From contig JAAFKA010000005.1 of NCBI GenBank assembly GCA_013299115.1, positions 62,001 to 126,000 of the forward strand: a stretch of DNA of 64,000 nucleotides, read 5' to 3'. A program made the position numbers and the translations under genes. Under the pieces are notes generated by a model. That model worked only from the letters and a program-made list of their open reading frames with translations, was not told the DNA's origin and made no database searches. The stretch comes from Cytophagales bacterium (GTDB taxonomy: Bacteria; Bacteroidota; Bacteroidia; Cytophagales; Thermoflexibacteraceae). Each line of letters opens with the position of its first letter. The first letter of the stretch is position 1. Shown one piece after another: positions 45,634-54,025 of this stretch.

Positions 45634-46243
45634 TACCAATGCCCACATTGCCATCTGTTCTAATACTCATACGATGCTGCCCTGTCGAAGTTTGATAAAT
45701 GGTAAAGTCCTTAGTGCCTGAGCCATTCATATCTTGTAAAATTGCCCATGTATCTAAACGCATAGCAGCACGTCGGCTGGTTGTATGTGTGGAAGGTGCA
45801 ATAAACAGTGTATGTGGAAACTGGGTACTACCCGACTCCAAATATAATGAGGGACTTGTGCCTGTGTGTCCAAGATGTAACAGTGAAGTGGGCGAAGTAG
45901 TACCAATACCTACATTGCCACTTAACGCATTGTATTGATTGCTACCCGAAGTTGTCCATGTGGTTGTGTTGGGTATAGCCGTCCAAGCCGAACCACTGTA
46001 AAAATAAAAACTGTTTAGGTCTGTATCATAGACCAGCAGCCCTGTGGCAGGTGTACTAATACCTGTGCGTTGCGTAGTGGTTAGGCGTGGCACTAATACA
46101 CCTCTGTCGGTGCTGCTCACGTCTAAAATAGCCGAATTGTCGGCTGCATTGCCCGAAGTGTTGATAGCAACAGATTGGGCTTGGGCAGTAAAATGCAAAG
46201 CAAATGCTGCCAAAATGGAGAAAAGTGTTTTTTTCATAATAAG

Positions 46244-46312
46244 AAGCCCCCCAACCCCCAAAGGGGATTTTTGAAGTGTTTGCGTAAGCCCCCTTTGGGG
46301 GTTGGGGGGCTT
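46244..46312. promoter_or_regulatory. GC-rich leader hairpin of adhesin 1
   Basis: Arms AAGCCCCCCAACCCCC(AAAGGGG) and (CCCCTTT)GGGGGTTGGGGGGCTT, about 23-24 bp, start six bases upstream of the adhesin ATG. Identical at 49321-49389 before adhesin 2 and near-identical at 52680-52748 before adhesin 3. It would fold over the ribosome-entry site. Confidence 0.75.
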
Positions 46313-46444
46313 AGGTTAGGTTTTTTATTTTTATTTATTATAAAAATTACTTGTGTAAGTTTTATTACGTAAAATAATAAATTTAGATACAAAGGAAGTA
46401 ATCTTTTTTGAATAAAAAAATAAAAATAGTTAGTTTTTATTTTG

Positions 46445-46452
46445 TATCTTTG
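46445..46452 (+). promoter_or_regulatory. Putative -7 box of the first nuclease fragment
   Basis: TATCTTTG matches TAnnTTTG, 21 bp before the ATG at 46474. No partner -33 box is clear. Duplicate at 49522-49529. Confidence 0.4.
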
Positions 46453-46473
46453 TCGTATCAAATTGATACAATT

Positions 46474-46704
46474 ATGGCATACCGAAAATACACTTCAAAA
46501 TTGCTAACGGAAAATTTGGGTTTGAAAGTTCAAAAGATAAACCTGTTTAAAGGTTGTACGATACCTAACGTAATAGCAAGCCAACGCCTACAACTTGTTT
46601 TGGAAGTTCACAAAGTTCTTAATTTAAGCACAGAAAAAGCCGTTTCAGAACAATTAGTTGCACCTATTTTAACAGAAGTAAGGTTAAATATTCCTGAAAA
46701 CTAA
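46474..46704 (+). pseudogene. N-terminal fragment of a PD-(D/E)XK-like protein, copy 1
   Basis: 76 aa that align with residues 1-72 of the 203-aa protein at 53051: AYRKYTSKLLTENLGLK, LNLSTEKAVSEQLVAPILTE against ALTTEKSVSEYLVSPILTE. It stops just where the nuclease core would begin, and a hairpin terminator follows 8 bp later; no frame downstream restores the rest. ATG 46474 is chosen over the earlier in-frame ATG at 46408 because homology starts there. Identical copy at 49551. A surviving small protein cannot be excluded, since a promoter-like box, start and stop are tidy. Confidence 0.6.
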
Positions 46705-46711
46705 TTAAAAC

Positions 46712-46749
46712 AAAAGAAGTAACATTTTTTGAAAAATGTTACTTCTTTT
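46712..46749. terminator. Terminator between the nuclease fragment and adhesin 2
   Basis: Arms AAAAGAAGTAACATTTTT and AAAAATGTTACTTCTTTT with a TG loop, between convergent ends. Identical at 49789-49826. Confidence 0.8.
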
Positions 46750-46776
46750 TTACTTTTCTCTGCGGTTGGTAGCTTT

Positions 46777-49314
46777 TTAATTTATCTTATGCCAATTACT
46801 CCCTGTGCTTACCAACTGGACGGTGGTACCTGCTGCAATGCTGGTGCTGGTTGTTCCGTTGGCAGTAGTATAGGTGCTGCTGGTTACAGCATTGCTGCTG
46901 TGGTTCACAATTATATAAATACGCCCTGCATTGGTACTGCTGGCAGTTGGCAGATTGACTTGGTTATTGCTAATTGTACCATTATAAATCACCATATAGT
47001 CTGTATCTCCCAACGTGGTATTGTTGTTGTTGGTCGTGATAGCAGTTGTTTTTACAGCCATACTTCCGTTTAACTGTAAAGTGCTGTTGGGCGAAGTAGT
47101 GCCAATGCCCACATTGCCTCCATTGCCATAAACAGTTAAATACCTTGTGCCACTTTTTTCTAAAAAGAAATCTGAGCCTGTTTGCATATTCCAACCACTG
47201 TTCATATTCACTGTCCCTATGAAAGTTGCATCGCCTATTACGTGCAGTTTGGTAGCAGGTGTGGTAGTGCCAATACCCACATTGCCACTCAAGGCATTGT
47301 ATTGGTTGTTGCCCGAAGTAGTCCAATTGGTTGTAGAACTTGGTGCTGCCCATGACGCATTGCCCGAAGCATCGGATTTGAGAACATAACCGTTGGTTGC
47401 CCCATTAGTCATTTGAAAATTGGTGGTTTTGGTTTTGCCCGAAACTTCTAATTTTTCGTCAGGCGAAGTAGTGCCAATGCCCATTTTTCCATCACTCTCA
47501 ATTACAATTAATTGGGAAACAGAACCTGAATTTGTTCCTGATTTAATACGGAGTTTATCTGCATAATTGTCAATAAAATAAGCTGTTGTTTGTGTTGCAC
47601 CTCTGTTCAGTTGAATTTCGCCTCCTTCGGTATTAGACACACTGCCAATAGCTAATTTACTTTCAGGAGCAATATCAAATGTTCCAACACCAACTTGATT
47701 GTTGTTGTCGTGTAGTGTCCCATCGATAAGTGTTGAGCCAGTCCAGCGAGGTATATAATTAGCATTTGTACTACTTACTTTGGGGTCTGTTTCGGTGGCT
47801 GATGTCCAAGTTCCATTTCCCAAAGCATCAGATTTTAACACATAACCATTCGTTGCTCCATTGGTCATTTTGAAATATTTAGTGGCTAAATTTTCATTGA
47901 TAGTTAAAGTTTTGGTAGAAAAATCACCATGAATTAAAGGCGAATTTGTATTGGAATTACTGATATACAGTTTATTAGAACCTGTTTCAAAATAACCTGC
48001 TCTATAACCAAGATATACATTGCCGCTACCCACAACATTTGTAGCACCGCTTAAATACCCCAAAGACGTATTGTTATTTCCTGTATTAGTTGCAAAACCT
48101 GCATAATTACCCAATGTAGTATTAAAATTGCCCGTAGTAACTTTCCCTAAAGTTTCATATCCTATGGCTACATTATGCAATCCTTCTGTGTTGGAATTGA
48201 GTGAACCATTGCCAACAGCTATGTTAAATTCGCCTATTGTGTTATCATCTAACGAGTTTTGACCTATGGCGACATTATTAGAACCTGTTGTGTTTTTGGT
48301 AAGGGCAAAGTTCCCAATGGCAGTATTCAAATCGCCTGTTGTGTTAATTTTTAGTGCTTCTTTACCTATAGCAGTGTTCCAACTACCTGTAGTGTTGTTA
48401 TATAGAGCCTGATAACCCAAGCCTATATTATTCTCGCCTGTAGTATTGGCATTCAATACATTGTTGCCAATAGCCACTAAACCCCGATTACTACTTGTGC
48501 CTTCGCTTGTACCTGTGCTTCCTGCTCCCGAATTTTGTCCCAAGTAAGAAGTGCCAACATAACGTAAAGCCCCTGAAGTATTGGCTACCCAAGTTCCATT
48601 GCCCGAAGCATCAGATTGTAAAACATAACCATTCGTTGCACCATTGGTTAGTTGGAAAGTGGTAGTTTTGGTCTTGCCTGAAACGTCTAACTTTTCGGTG
48701 GGTGTATTAGTACCAATGCCCACATTGCCATCTGTTCTAATACTCATACGATGCTGCCCTGTCGAAGTTTGATAAATGGTAAAGTCCTTAGTGCCTGAGC
48801 CATTCATATCTTGTAAAATTGCCCATGTATCTAAACGCATAGCAGCACGTCGGCTGGTTGTATGTGTGGAAGGTGCAATAAACAGTGTATGTGGAAACTG
48901 GGTACTACCCGACTCCAAATATAATGAGGGACTTGTGCCTGTGTGTCCAAGATGTAACAGTGAAGTGGGCGAAGTAGTACCAATACCTACATTGCCACTT
49001 AACGCATTGTATTGATTGCTACCCGAAGTTGTCCATGTGGTTGTGTTGGGTATAGCCGTCCAAGCCGAACCACTGTAAAAATAAAAACTGTTTAGGTCTG
49101 TATCATAGACCAGCAGCCCTGTGGCAGGTGTACTAATACCTGTGCGTTGCGTAGTGGTTAGGCGTGGCACTAATACACCTCTGTCGGTGCTGCTCACGTC
49201 TAAAATAGCCGAATTGTCGGCTGCATTGCCCGAAGTGTTGATAGCAACAGATTGGGCTTGGGCAGTAAAATGCAAAGCAAATGCTGCCAAAATGGAGAAA
49301 AGTGTTTTTTTCAT
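46777..49314 (-). CDS. Head-repeat adhesin 2
   Basis: 845 aa from ATG 49314, the start of the signal peptide (SILAAFALHFTAQAQS). The N-terminal ~100 residues are GNAADNSAILDVSS and GLLVYDTDLNSFYFY. Linkers of the pattern VGIGTTSP-EKLEVSGKTKTTNFQ recur. A block of ~23-aa YadA-head-like repeats (NTTGSNNVAIGQNSL, GNYAGFATNTGNNN) follows. The tail is LPTASSTNAGRIYIIVNHSS to HKIN. No T9SS C-terminal signal or trimeric-autotransporter anchor is seen, so export and attachment are unclear. It is intact, unlike adhesin 1. Confidence 0.85.
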   Translation of the reverse strand: MKKTLFSILAAFALHFTAQAQSVAINTSGNAADNSAILDVSSTDRGVLVPRLTTTQRTGISTPATGLLVYDTDLNSFYFYSGSAWTAIPNTTTWTTSGSNQYNALSGNVGIGTTSPTSLLHLGHTGTSPSLYLESGSTQFPHTLFIAPSTHTTSRRAAMRLDTWAILQDMNGSGTKDFTIYQTSTGQHRMSIRTDGNVGIGTNTPTEKLDVSGKTKTTTFQLTNGATNGYVLQSDASGNGTWVANTSGALRYVGTSYLGQNSGAGSTGTSEGTSSNRGLVAIGNNVLNANTTGENNIGLGYQALYNNTTGSWNTAIGKEALKINTTGDLNTAIGNFALTKNTTGSNNVAIGQNSLDDNTIGEFNIAVGNGSLNSNTEGLHNVAIGYETLGKVTTGNFNTTLGNYAGFATNTGNNNTSLGYLSGATNVVGSGNVYLGYRAGYFETGSNKLYISNSNTNSPLIHGDFSTKTLTINENLATKYFKMTNGATNGYVLKSDALGNGTWTSATETDPKVSSTNANYIPRWTGSTLIDGTLHDNNNQVGVGTFDIAPESKLAIGSVSNTEGGEIQLNRGATQTTAYFIDNYADKLRIKSGTNSGSVSQLIVIESDGKMGIGTTSPDEKLEVSGKTKTTNFQMTNGATNGYVLKSDASGNASWAAPSSTTNWTTSGNNQYNALSGNVGIGTTTPATKLHVIGDATFIGTVNMNSGWNMQTGSDFFLEKSGTRYLTVYGNGGNVGIGTTSPNSTLQLNGSMAVKTTAITTNNNNTTLGDTDYMVIYNGTISNNQVNLPTASSTNAGRIYIIVNHSSNAVTSSTYTTANGTTSTSIAAGTTVQLVSTGSNWHKIN

Positions 49315-49320
49315 AATAAG

Positions 49321-49389
49321 AAGCCCCCCAACCCCCAAAGGGGATTTTTGAAGTGTTTGCGTAAGCCCCCTTTGGGGGTTGGGGGGCTT
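49321..49389. promoter_or_regulatory. GC-rich leader hairpin of adhesin 2
   Basis: Exact copy of 46244-46312, six bases before the ATG of adhesin 2. Confidence 0.75.
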
Positions 49390-49550
49390 AGGTTAGGTTT
49401 TTTATTTTTATTTATTATAAAAATTACTTGTGTAAGTTTTATTACGTAAAATAATAAATTTAGATACAAAGGAAGTAATCTTTTTTGAATAAAAAAATAA
49501 AAATAGTTAGTTTTTATTTTGTATCTTTGTCGTATCAAATTGATACAATT

Positions 49551-49781
49551 ATGGCATACCGAAAATACACTTCAAAATTGCTAACGGAAAATTTGGGTTT
49601 GAAAGTTCAAAAGATAAACCTGTTTAAAGGTTGTACGATACCTAACGTAATAGCAAGCCAACGCCTACAACTTGTTTTGGAAGTTCACAAAGTTCTTAAT
49701 TTAAGCACAGAAAAAGCCGTTTCAGAACAATTAGTTGCACCTATTTTAACAGAAGTAAGGTTAAATATTCCTGAAAACTAA
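49551..49781 (+). pseudogene. N-terminal fragment of a PD-(D/E)XK-like protein, copy 2
   Basis: Exact copy of 46474-46704, offset 3,077 bp. The truncation therefore predates the duplication. Confidence 0.6.
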
Positions 49782-49788
49782 TTAAAAC

Positions 49789-49826
49789 AAAAGAAGTAAC
49801 ATTTTTTGAAAAATGTTACTTCTTTT
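49789..49826. terminator. Terminator between the second nuclease fragment and adhesin 3
   Basis: Exact copy of the hairpin at 46712-46749. Confidence 0.8.
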
Positions 49827-49853
49827 TTACTTTTCTCTGCGGTTGGTAGCTTT

Positions 49854-52673
49854 TTAATTTATCTTATGCCAATTACTCCCTGTGCTTACCAACTGGACGG
49901 TGGTACCTGCTGCAATGCTGGTGCTGGTTGTTCCGTTGGCAGTAGTATAGGTGCTGCTGGTTACAGCATTGCTGCTGTGGTTCACAATTATATAAATACG
50001 CCCTGCATTGGTACTGCTGGCAGTTGGCAGATTGACTTGGTTATTGCTAATTGTACCATTATAAATCACCATATAGTCTGTATCTCCCAACGTGGTATTG
50101 TTGTTGTTGGTCGTGATAGCAGTTGTTTTTACAGCCATACTTCCGTTTAACTGTAAAGTGCTGTTGGGCGAAGTAGTGCCAATGCCCACATTGCCTCCAT
50201 TGCCATAAACAGTTAAATACCTTGTGCCACTTTTTTCTAAAAAGAAATCTGAGCCTGTTTGCATATTCCAACCACTGTTCATATTCACTGTCCCTATGAA
50301 AGTTGCATCGCCTATTACGTGCAGTTTGGTAGCAGGTGTGGTAGTGCCAATACCCACATTGCCACTCAAGGCATTGTATTGGTTGTTGCCCGAAGTAGTC
50401 CAATTGGTTGTAGAACTTGGTGCTGCCCATGACGCATTGCCCGAAGCATCGGATTTGAGAACATAACCGTTGGTTGCCCCATTAGTCATTTGAAAATTGG
50501 TGGTTTTGGTTTTGCCCGAAACTTCTAATTTTTCGTCAGGCGAAGTAGTGCCAATGCCCATTTTTCCATCACTCTCAATTACAATTAATTGGGAAACAGA
50601 ACCTGAATTTGTTCCTGATTTAATACGGAGTTTATCTGCATAATTGTCAATAAAATAAGCTGTTGTTTGTGTTGCACCTCTGTTCAGTTGAATTTCGCCT
50701 CCTTCGGTATTAGACACACTGCCAATAGCTAATTTACTTTCAGGAGCAATATCAAATGTTCCAACACCAACTTGATTGTTGTTGTCGTGTAGTGTCCCAT
50801 CGATAAGTGTTGAGCCAGTCCAGCGAGGTATATAATTAGCATTTGTACTACTTACTTTGGGGTCTGTTTCGGTGGCTGATGTCCAAGTTCCATTTCCCAA
50901 AGCATCAGATTTTAACACATAACCATTCGTTGCTCCATTGGTCATTTTGAAATATTTAGTGGCTAAATTTTCATTGATAGTTAAAGTTTTGGTAGAAAAA
51001 TCACCATGAATTAAAGGCGAATTTGTATTGGAATTACTGATATACAGTTTATTAGAACCTGTTTCAAAATAACCTGCTCTATAACCAAGATATACATTGC
51101 CGCTACCCACAACATTTGTAGCACCGCTTAAATACCCCAAAGACGTATTGTTATTTCCTGTATTAGTTGCAAAACCTGCATAATTACCCAATGTAGTATT
51201 AAAATTGCCCGTAGTAACTTTCCCTAAAGTTTCATATCCTATGGCTACATTATGCAATCCTTCTGTGTTGGAATTGAGTGAACCATTGCCAACAGCTATG
51301 TTAAATTCGCCTATTGTGTTATCATCTAACGAGTTTTGACCTATGGCGACATTATTAGAACCTGTTGTGTTTTTGGTAAGGGCAAAGTTCCCAATGGCAG
51401 TATTCAAATTGCCTGTTGTGTTAATTTTTAATGCCTCTTTGCCTATAGCAGTGTTCCAACTACCTGTAGTGTTGTTATATAGAGCCTGATAACCCAAGCC
51501 TATATTATTTTCGCCTGTGGTATTGGCATCCAAAGCATTATTACCCATGGCAATCAAATTTCGATTACTACTTGTGCCTTCACTTGTGCCTGTACTGCCT
51601 GCCCCCGAAGTTTGCCCTAAATAAGACGACCCTACATAACGCAACGTACCTATCCCACTGCTGTTTGTCCAAGTTCCATTTCCCAAAGCATCGGATTTTA
51701 ACACATAGCCATTCGTTGCACCATTGGTTAGTTGAAAATTGGTAGTTTTGGTTTTGCCCGAAACTTCCAATTTTTCGGTTGGTGAAGTTGTGCCAATTCC
51801 TAAGCCTATTCCTGTAAAAACATAATTATTTGAGTTTACAGTGTTGTTAAACATACTTGTATAAAATTTGAAATCTCCCGCAGAAATAAAATTATTTGTT
51901 CCCCCAGCATAACCTCCATTATCAAATAATGTCCAGAGAATAACACTGGAAATGTGCATAGAGTATTTTGTACCTGCTGTGAGTGGAATATTACTAAAAT
52001 TGAAAGTAACAGTTGTTCCATTGGGTGTGATGGTAGATTGCCCAAGCAAAGTACCAGCAGTACCCTCACCTTCATAAATAGACAAGGTACGGGTGTCGGA
52101 AATAGAAAGTTCGAAAAATAAGGTAGCACTTGTCAAAAAACCTGTTGTGCCAACCGTAAAAGACTGCCAAGCATCAGTTGGCAAATTATATCCATTGGTA
52201 ACACCCGATAAGGTGGTTGTATTTTGGTCGGTGTAAGCCCCTCCTGTAGATGTCCCTACAAAATGCACTGTTTCCAAAGGGCTAAGTGTGCCTATGCCAA
52301 CTTTTCCGTTGTCATCTATTTTTATGCCACCTGTGCCATTATTATTGAGTTTTTGCCCATTCAATTTTATATCTTGTGTGGCAGTGTGATTTCCCAAATT
52401 GTCGGCTGCAATAGCAGTCCATACAGTTCCGTTATAAAAATAAAAACTGTTCAGGTCTGTGTCATACACCAGCAAGCCTGTGGCGGGGGTGCTGATACCT
52501 GTGCGTTGTGTAGTGCTTAGGCGTGGCACAAGCATACCTTTGCTGGTGCTGCTCACGTCTAAAATAGCCGAATTGTCGGCTGCATTGCCCGAAGTGTTGA
52601 TAGCAACAGATTGGGCAGAGGCTGCAAAATGCAAAGCAAATGCTGCCAAAATGGAAAAAAGTGTTTTTTTCAT
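49854..52673 (-). CDS. Head-repeat adhesin 3
   Basis: 939 aa with signal peptide MKKTLFSILAAFALHFAASAQ. The C-terminal ~660 residues are nearly or fully identical to adhesin 2. The N-terminal part is different: after TSKGMLVPRLSTTQ it has a unique insert of ~150 residues (ETVHFVGTSTGGAYTDQN, YNLPTDAWQSFTVGTTGFL, LSISDTRTLSIYEGEGTAG) resembling a carbohydrate-binding-like beta sandwich, before joining the linker VSGKTKTTNFQLTNG. So adhesins 2 and 3 share tails and differ in heads. No sorting domain seen. Confidence 0.85.
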   Translation of the reverse strand: MKKTLFSILAAFALHFAASAQSVAINTSGNAADNSAILDVSSTSKGMLVPRLSTTQRTGISTPATGLLVYDTDLNSFYFYNGTVWTAIAADNLGNHTATQDIKLNGQKLNNNGTGGIKIDDNGKVGIGTLSPLETVHFVGTSTGGAYTDQNTTTLSGVTNGYNLPTDAWQSFTVGTTGFLTSATLFFELSISDTRTLSIYEGEGTAGTLLGQSTITPNGTTVTFNFSNIPLTAGTKYSMHISSVILWTLFDNGGYAGGTNNFISAGDFKFYTSMFNNTVNSNNYVFTGIGLGIGTTSPTEKLEVSGKTKTTNFQLTNGATNGYVLKSDALGNGTWTNSSGIGTLRYVGSSYLGQTSGAGSTGTSEGTSSNRNLIAMGNNALDANTTGENNIGLGYQALYNNTTGSWNTAIGKEALKINTTGNLNTAIGNFALTKNTTGSNNVAIGQNSLDDNTIGEFNIAVGNGSLNSNTEGLHNVAIGYETLGKVTTGNFNTTLGNYAGFATNTGNNNTSLGYLSGATNVVGSGNVYLGYRAGYFETGSNKLYISNSNTNSPLIHGDFSTKTLTINENLATKYFKMTNGATNGYVLKSDALGNGTWTSATETDPKVSSTNANYIPRWTGSTLIDGTLHDNNNQVGVGTFDIAPESKLAIGSVSNTEGGEIQLNRGATQTTAYFIDNYADKLRIKSGTNSGSVSQLIVIESDGKMGIGTTSPDEKLEVSGKTKTTNFQMTNGATNGYVLKSDASGNASWAAPSSTTNWTTSGNNQYNALSGNVGIGTTTPATKLHVIGDATFIGTVNMNSGWNMQTGSDFFLEKSGTRYLTVYGNGGNVGIGTTSPNSTLQLNGSMAVKTTAITTNNNNTTLGDTDYMVIYNGTISNNQVNLPTASSTNAGRIYIIVNHSSNAVTSSTYTTANGTTSTSIAAGTTVQLVSTGSNWHKIN

Positions 52674-52679
52674 AATAAG

Positions 52680-52748
52680 AAGCCCCCCAGCCCCTAAAGG
52701 GGGATTTTTGAAGTGTTTGCGTAAGCCCCCTTTGGGGGTTGGGGGCTT
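52680..52748. promoter_or_regulatory. GC-rich leader hairpin of adhesin 3
   Basis: Near-identical to 46244-46312 with a few substitutions (AGCCCCTAAAG instead of AACCCCCAAAG). Six bases upstream of the adhesin 3 ATG. Confidence 0.7.
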
Positions 52749-52876
52749 AGGTTAGGTTTTTATTTTTATTTATTACAAAAAATTACTTGTGTAAGTTTTA
52801 TTACGTAAAATAATAAATTTAGATACAAAAGAAGTAATATTTTTTGAATAAAAAAATAAAAGTTATTGTTTTTTAG

Positions 52877-52967
52877 GGTAGTGCCACAGATGTAATGTTC
52901 AGAACTAACATTTCTTTGAGAAATGTTAGTTCTAATGCAGTTTCAGCATTAATTGTGTGGCACTACC
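52877..52967. repeat. 91-bp nested hairpin element between adhesin 3 and the nuclease-like gene
   Basis: Outer perfect 12-bp arms GGTAGTGCCACA/TGTGGCACTACC; inner perfect 15-bp arms AGAACTAACATTTCT/AGAAATGTTAGTTCT with a TTG loop. Absent from the equivalent gaps of copies 1 and 2, so it looks inserted. With flanks, the 377-bp gap 52674-53050 holds this, the GC hairpin and a weak TAAATTTG box (53023-53030). Confidence 0.7.
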
Positions 52968-53050
52968 AAAATTCACAGCAAATATAAAACATCATTGCAT
53001 TTTATGTTTGCAATTATTTTCTTAAATTTGGCAAAATACAACGACTTAGC

Positions 53051-53662
53051 ATGGCATATAAAAAATATACAGGTTCGGAGATAACAGATTTGTTGGGTTT
53101 GCAGTTACAAACTGCCGAACTATTTGAAAACCATAAAATACCAACAAAACAACCCAGTATTTTGCTGACATCTTATTTGGATAGGGTAAGAGAAATGGCA
53201 TTGACAACTGAAAAATCTGTGTCTGAGTATTTGGTTTCTCCAATTCTTACAGAAATAAAAGTAGATAATAAAATTCATATTACGCTATTTTCTGGCGAAC
53301 AACTCAACGTAGATAGAAAAAGAAACCTAAACGGAGAAATAGATTTTTTCTTTGCCAAAACTACCCATGCCCTTGCCAAAAAAGCACCAATTTTGTGTAT
53401 TGTGGAGGCAAAAATAGGTTTGATAGACACAGGCATACCGCAGGCAGCAGCCCAACTTTATGCTGCACGTCTGAAAAATGAGCAAGAGGGGAGTAATATT
53501 CGTATTATTTATGGAGCTGTTACCGATGGCAAGACGTGGCGGTTTCTGAAATTAGAAGACCAAATTTTATACACAGACCTTAGCATTTTGTACTTAGATA
53601 ATTTGCCTCTATTGTTAGGCACTTTGCAATGGATTATAGATTTTTATGTATTGGCAAAATAA
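53051..53662 (+). CDS. Solitary PD-(D/E)XK nuclease-like protein, full length
   Basis: 203 aa, cytoplasmic. The N-terminal ~75 residues are helical (TTEKSVSEYLVSPILTEIK). The nuclease-like core has LNGEIDFFFAK and PILCIVEAKIG (acidic motif and E-x-K), then IPQAAAQLYAAR and RIIYGAVTDGKTWRFLKLE, as in HsdR N-terminal domains. It is the full-length relative of the fragments at 46474 and 49551 and a distant relative of the gene at 26097. Divergent from adhesin 3. No methylase, helicase or toxin partner is adjacent. Function unknown beyond the fold. Confidence 0.7.
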   Translation: MAYKKYTGSEITDLLGLQLQTAELFENHKIPTKQPSILLTSYLDRVREMALTTEKSVSEYLVSPILTEIKVDNKIHITLFSGEQLNVDRKRNLNGEIDFFFAKTTHALAKKAPILCIVEAKIGLIDTGIPQAAAQLYAARLKNEQEGSNIRIIYGAVTDGKTWRFLKLEDQILYTDLSILYLDNLPLLLGTLQWIIDFYVLAK

Positions 53663-54025
53663 ATAGCGTTGTATTAACTTTGGCAGTGGCTTTTTTTGCC
53701 CTGCCAATAGTTCAACCATCAATAAAATAAATTTGAAACAAAAATAACTTTTTTACTAACTTTGAAAAACCTGTAGAGTTGACAGACACAAAAATTAAAT
53801 AAAATAGTTTGGACAGGCAAAAGGGTGCGGCAATAAGTTTTTTTGTTTATTTATTTGTGTAATCGTATAAGCAATTAGGATTTTAAAAAATAAAAACTAT
53901 TTTTGGGCAATAAATGTTACACAAATAACAACACCAAATTAGTTATAAGATTGATTGAATAAATTAGGCACAAAACTAACTTTTGAAAATTCAAAATTCA
54001 AAATTCAAAATTTACCACATTGACA
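53663..54025. promoter_or_regulatory. Long leader region of odhB with putative promoter
   Basis: 363 bp without a gene. A TTTG (53732-53735), 21-bp spacer and TAACTTTG (53757-53764) form a good promoter, giving a leader of over 250 nt. A short direct repeat (AAAATTCAAAATTC) lies just before the start, around 53988-54013. I see no riboswitch fold that I can name. Confidence 0.5.

Larger units (their letters stand above)
42697..46237 (-). pseudogene. Head-repeat adhesin 1, split by a 127-bp duplication
   Basis: One gene read as two frames. The 5' part (46237-45503) encodes the signal peptide MKKTLFSILAAFALHF, then the GNAADNSAILDVSSTDRGV region and the linker ending GTWVA, followed by a stop. 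The 3' part (from an in-frame TTG at 45363, not a real start) begins LRYVGTSYLGQTSGAG and continues through YadA-head-like repeats of ~23 aa (NTTGENNIALGYQAL) to HKMN. Deleting one 127-bp copy (45380-45506 or 45507-45633) leaves 3438 bp, exactly 1146 codons, an intact 1145-aa protein like its neighbours. Hence either a recent frameshift or an assembly artefact. It has no T9SS sorting domain and no YadA anchor; function is likely surface adhesion. Confidence 0.75.
45506..48331. repeat. Tandem duplication, copy A (3,077-bp period)
   Basis: Bases 45506-48331 match 48583-51408 at a constant offset of 3,077 bp without a difference I could find; 45505/48582 and 48332/51409 are the first differences. 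Beyond the right edge a milder divergence continues to about 48480. The unit carries the 5' third of adhesin 1, the GC hairpin, the nuclease fragment, its terminator and the 3' two thirds of adhesin 2. Confidence 0.85.
48583..51408. repeat. Tandem duplication, copy B (3,077-bp period)
   Basis: Second copy of the segment at 45506-48331. It carries the 5' third of adhesin 2, the GC hairpin, the second nuclease fragment and the 3' two thirds of adhesin 3. The breakpoints fall inside homologous adhesin coding sequence, as expected for unequal crossing-over. Confidence 0.85.

Noticed and set aside
42697-52673. Phage tail-fibre cluster, because of the VGIGTTSP linkers
   Set aside because: Signal peptides are present and there are no phage structural or lysis genes nearby.
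52876-52970. CRISPR-like or integron-like element
   Set aside because: Only one nested palindrome, no spacers or regular repeats.
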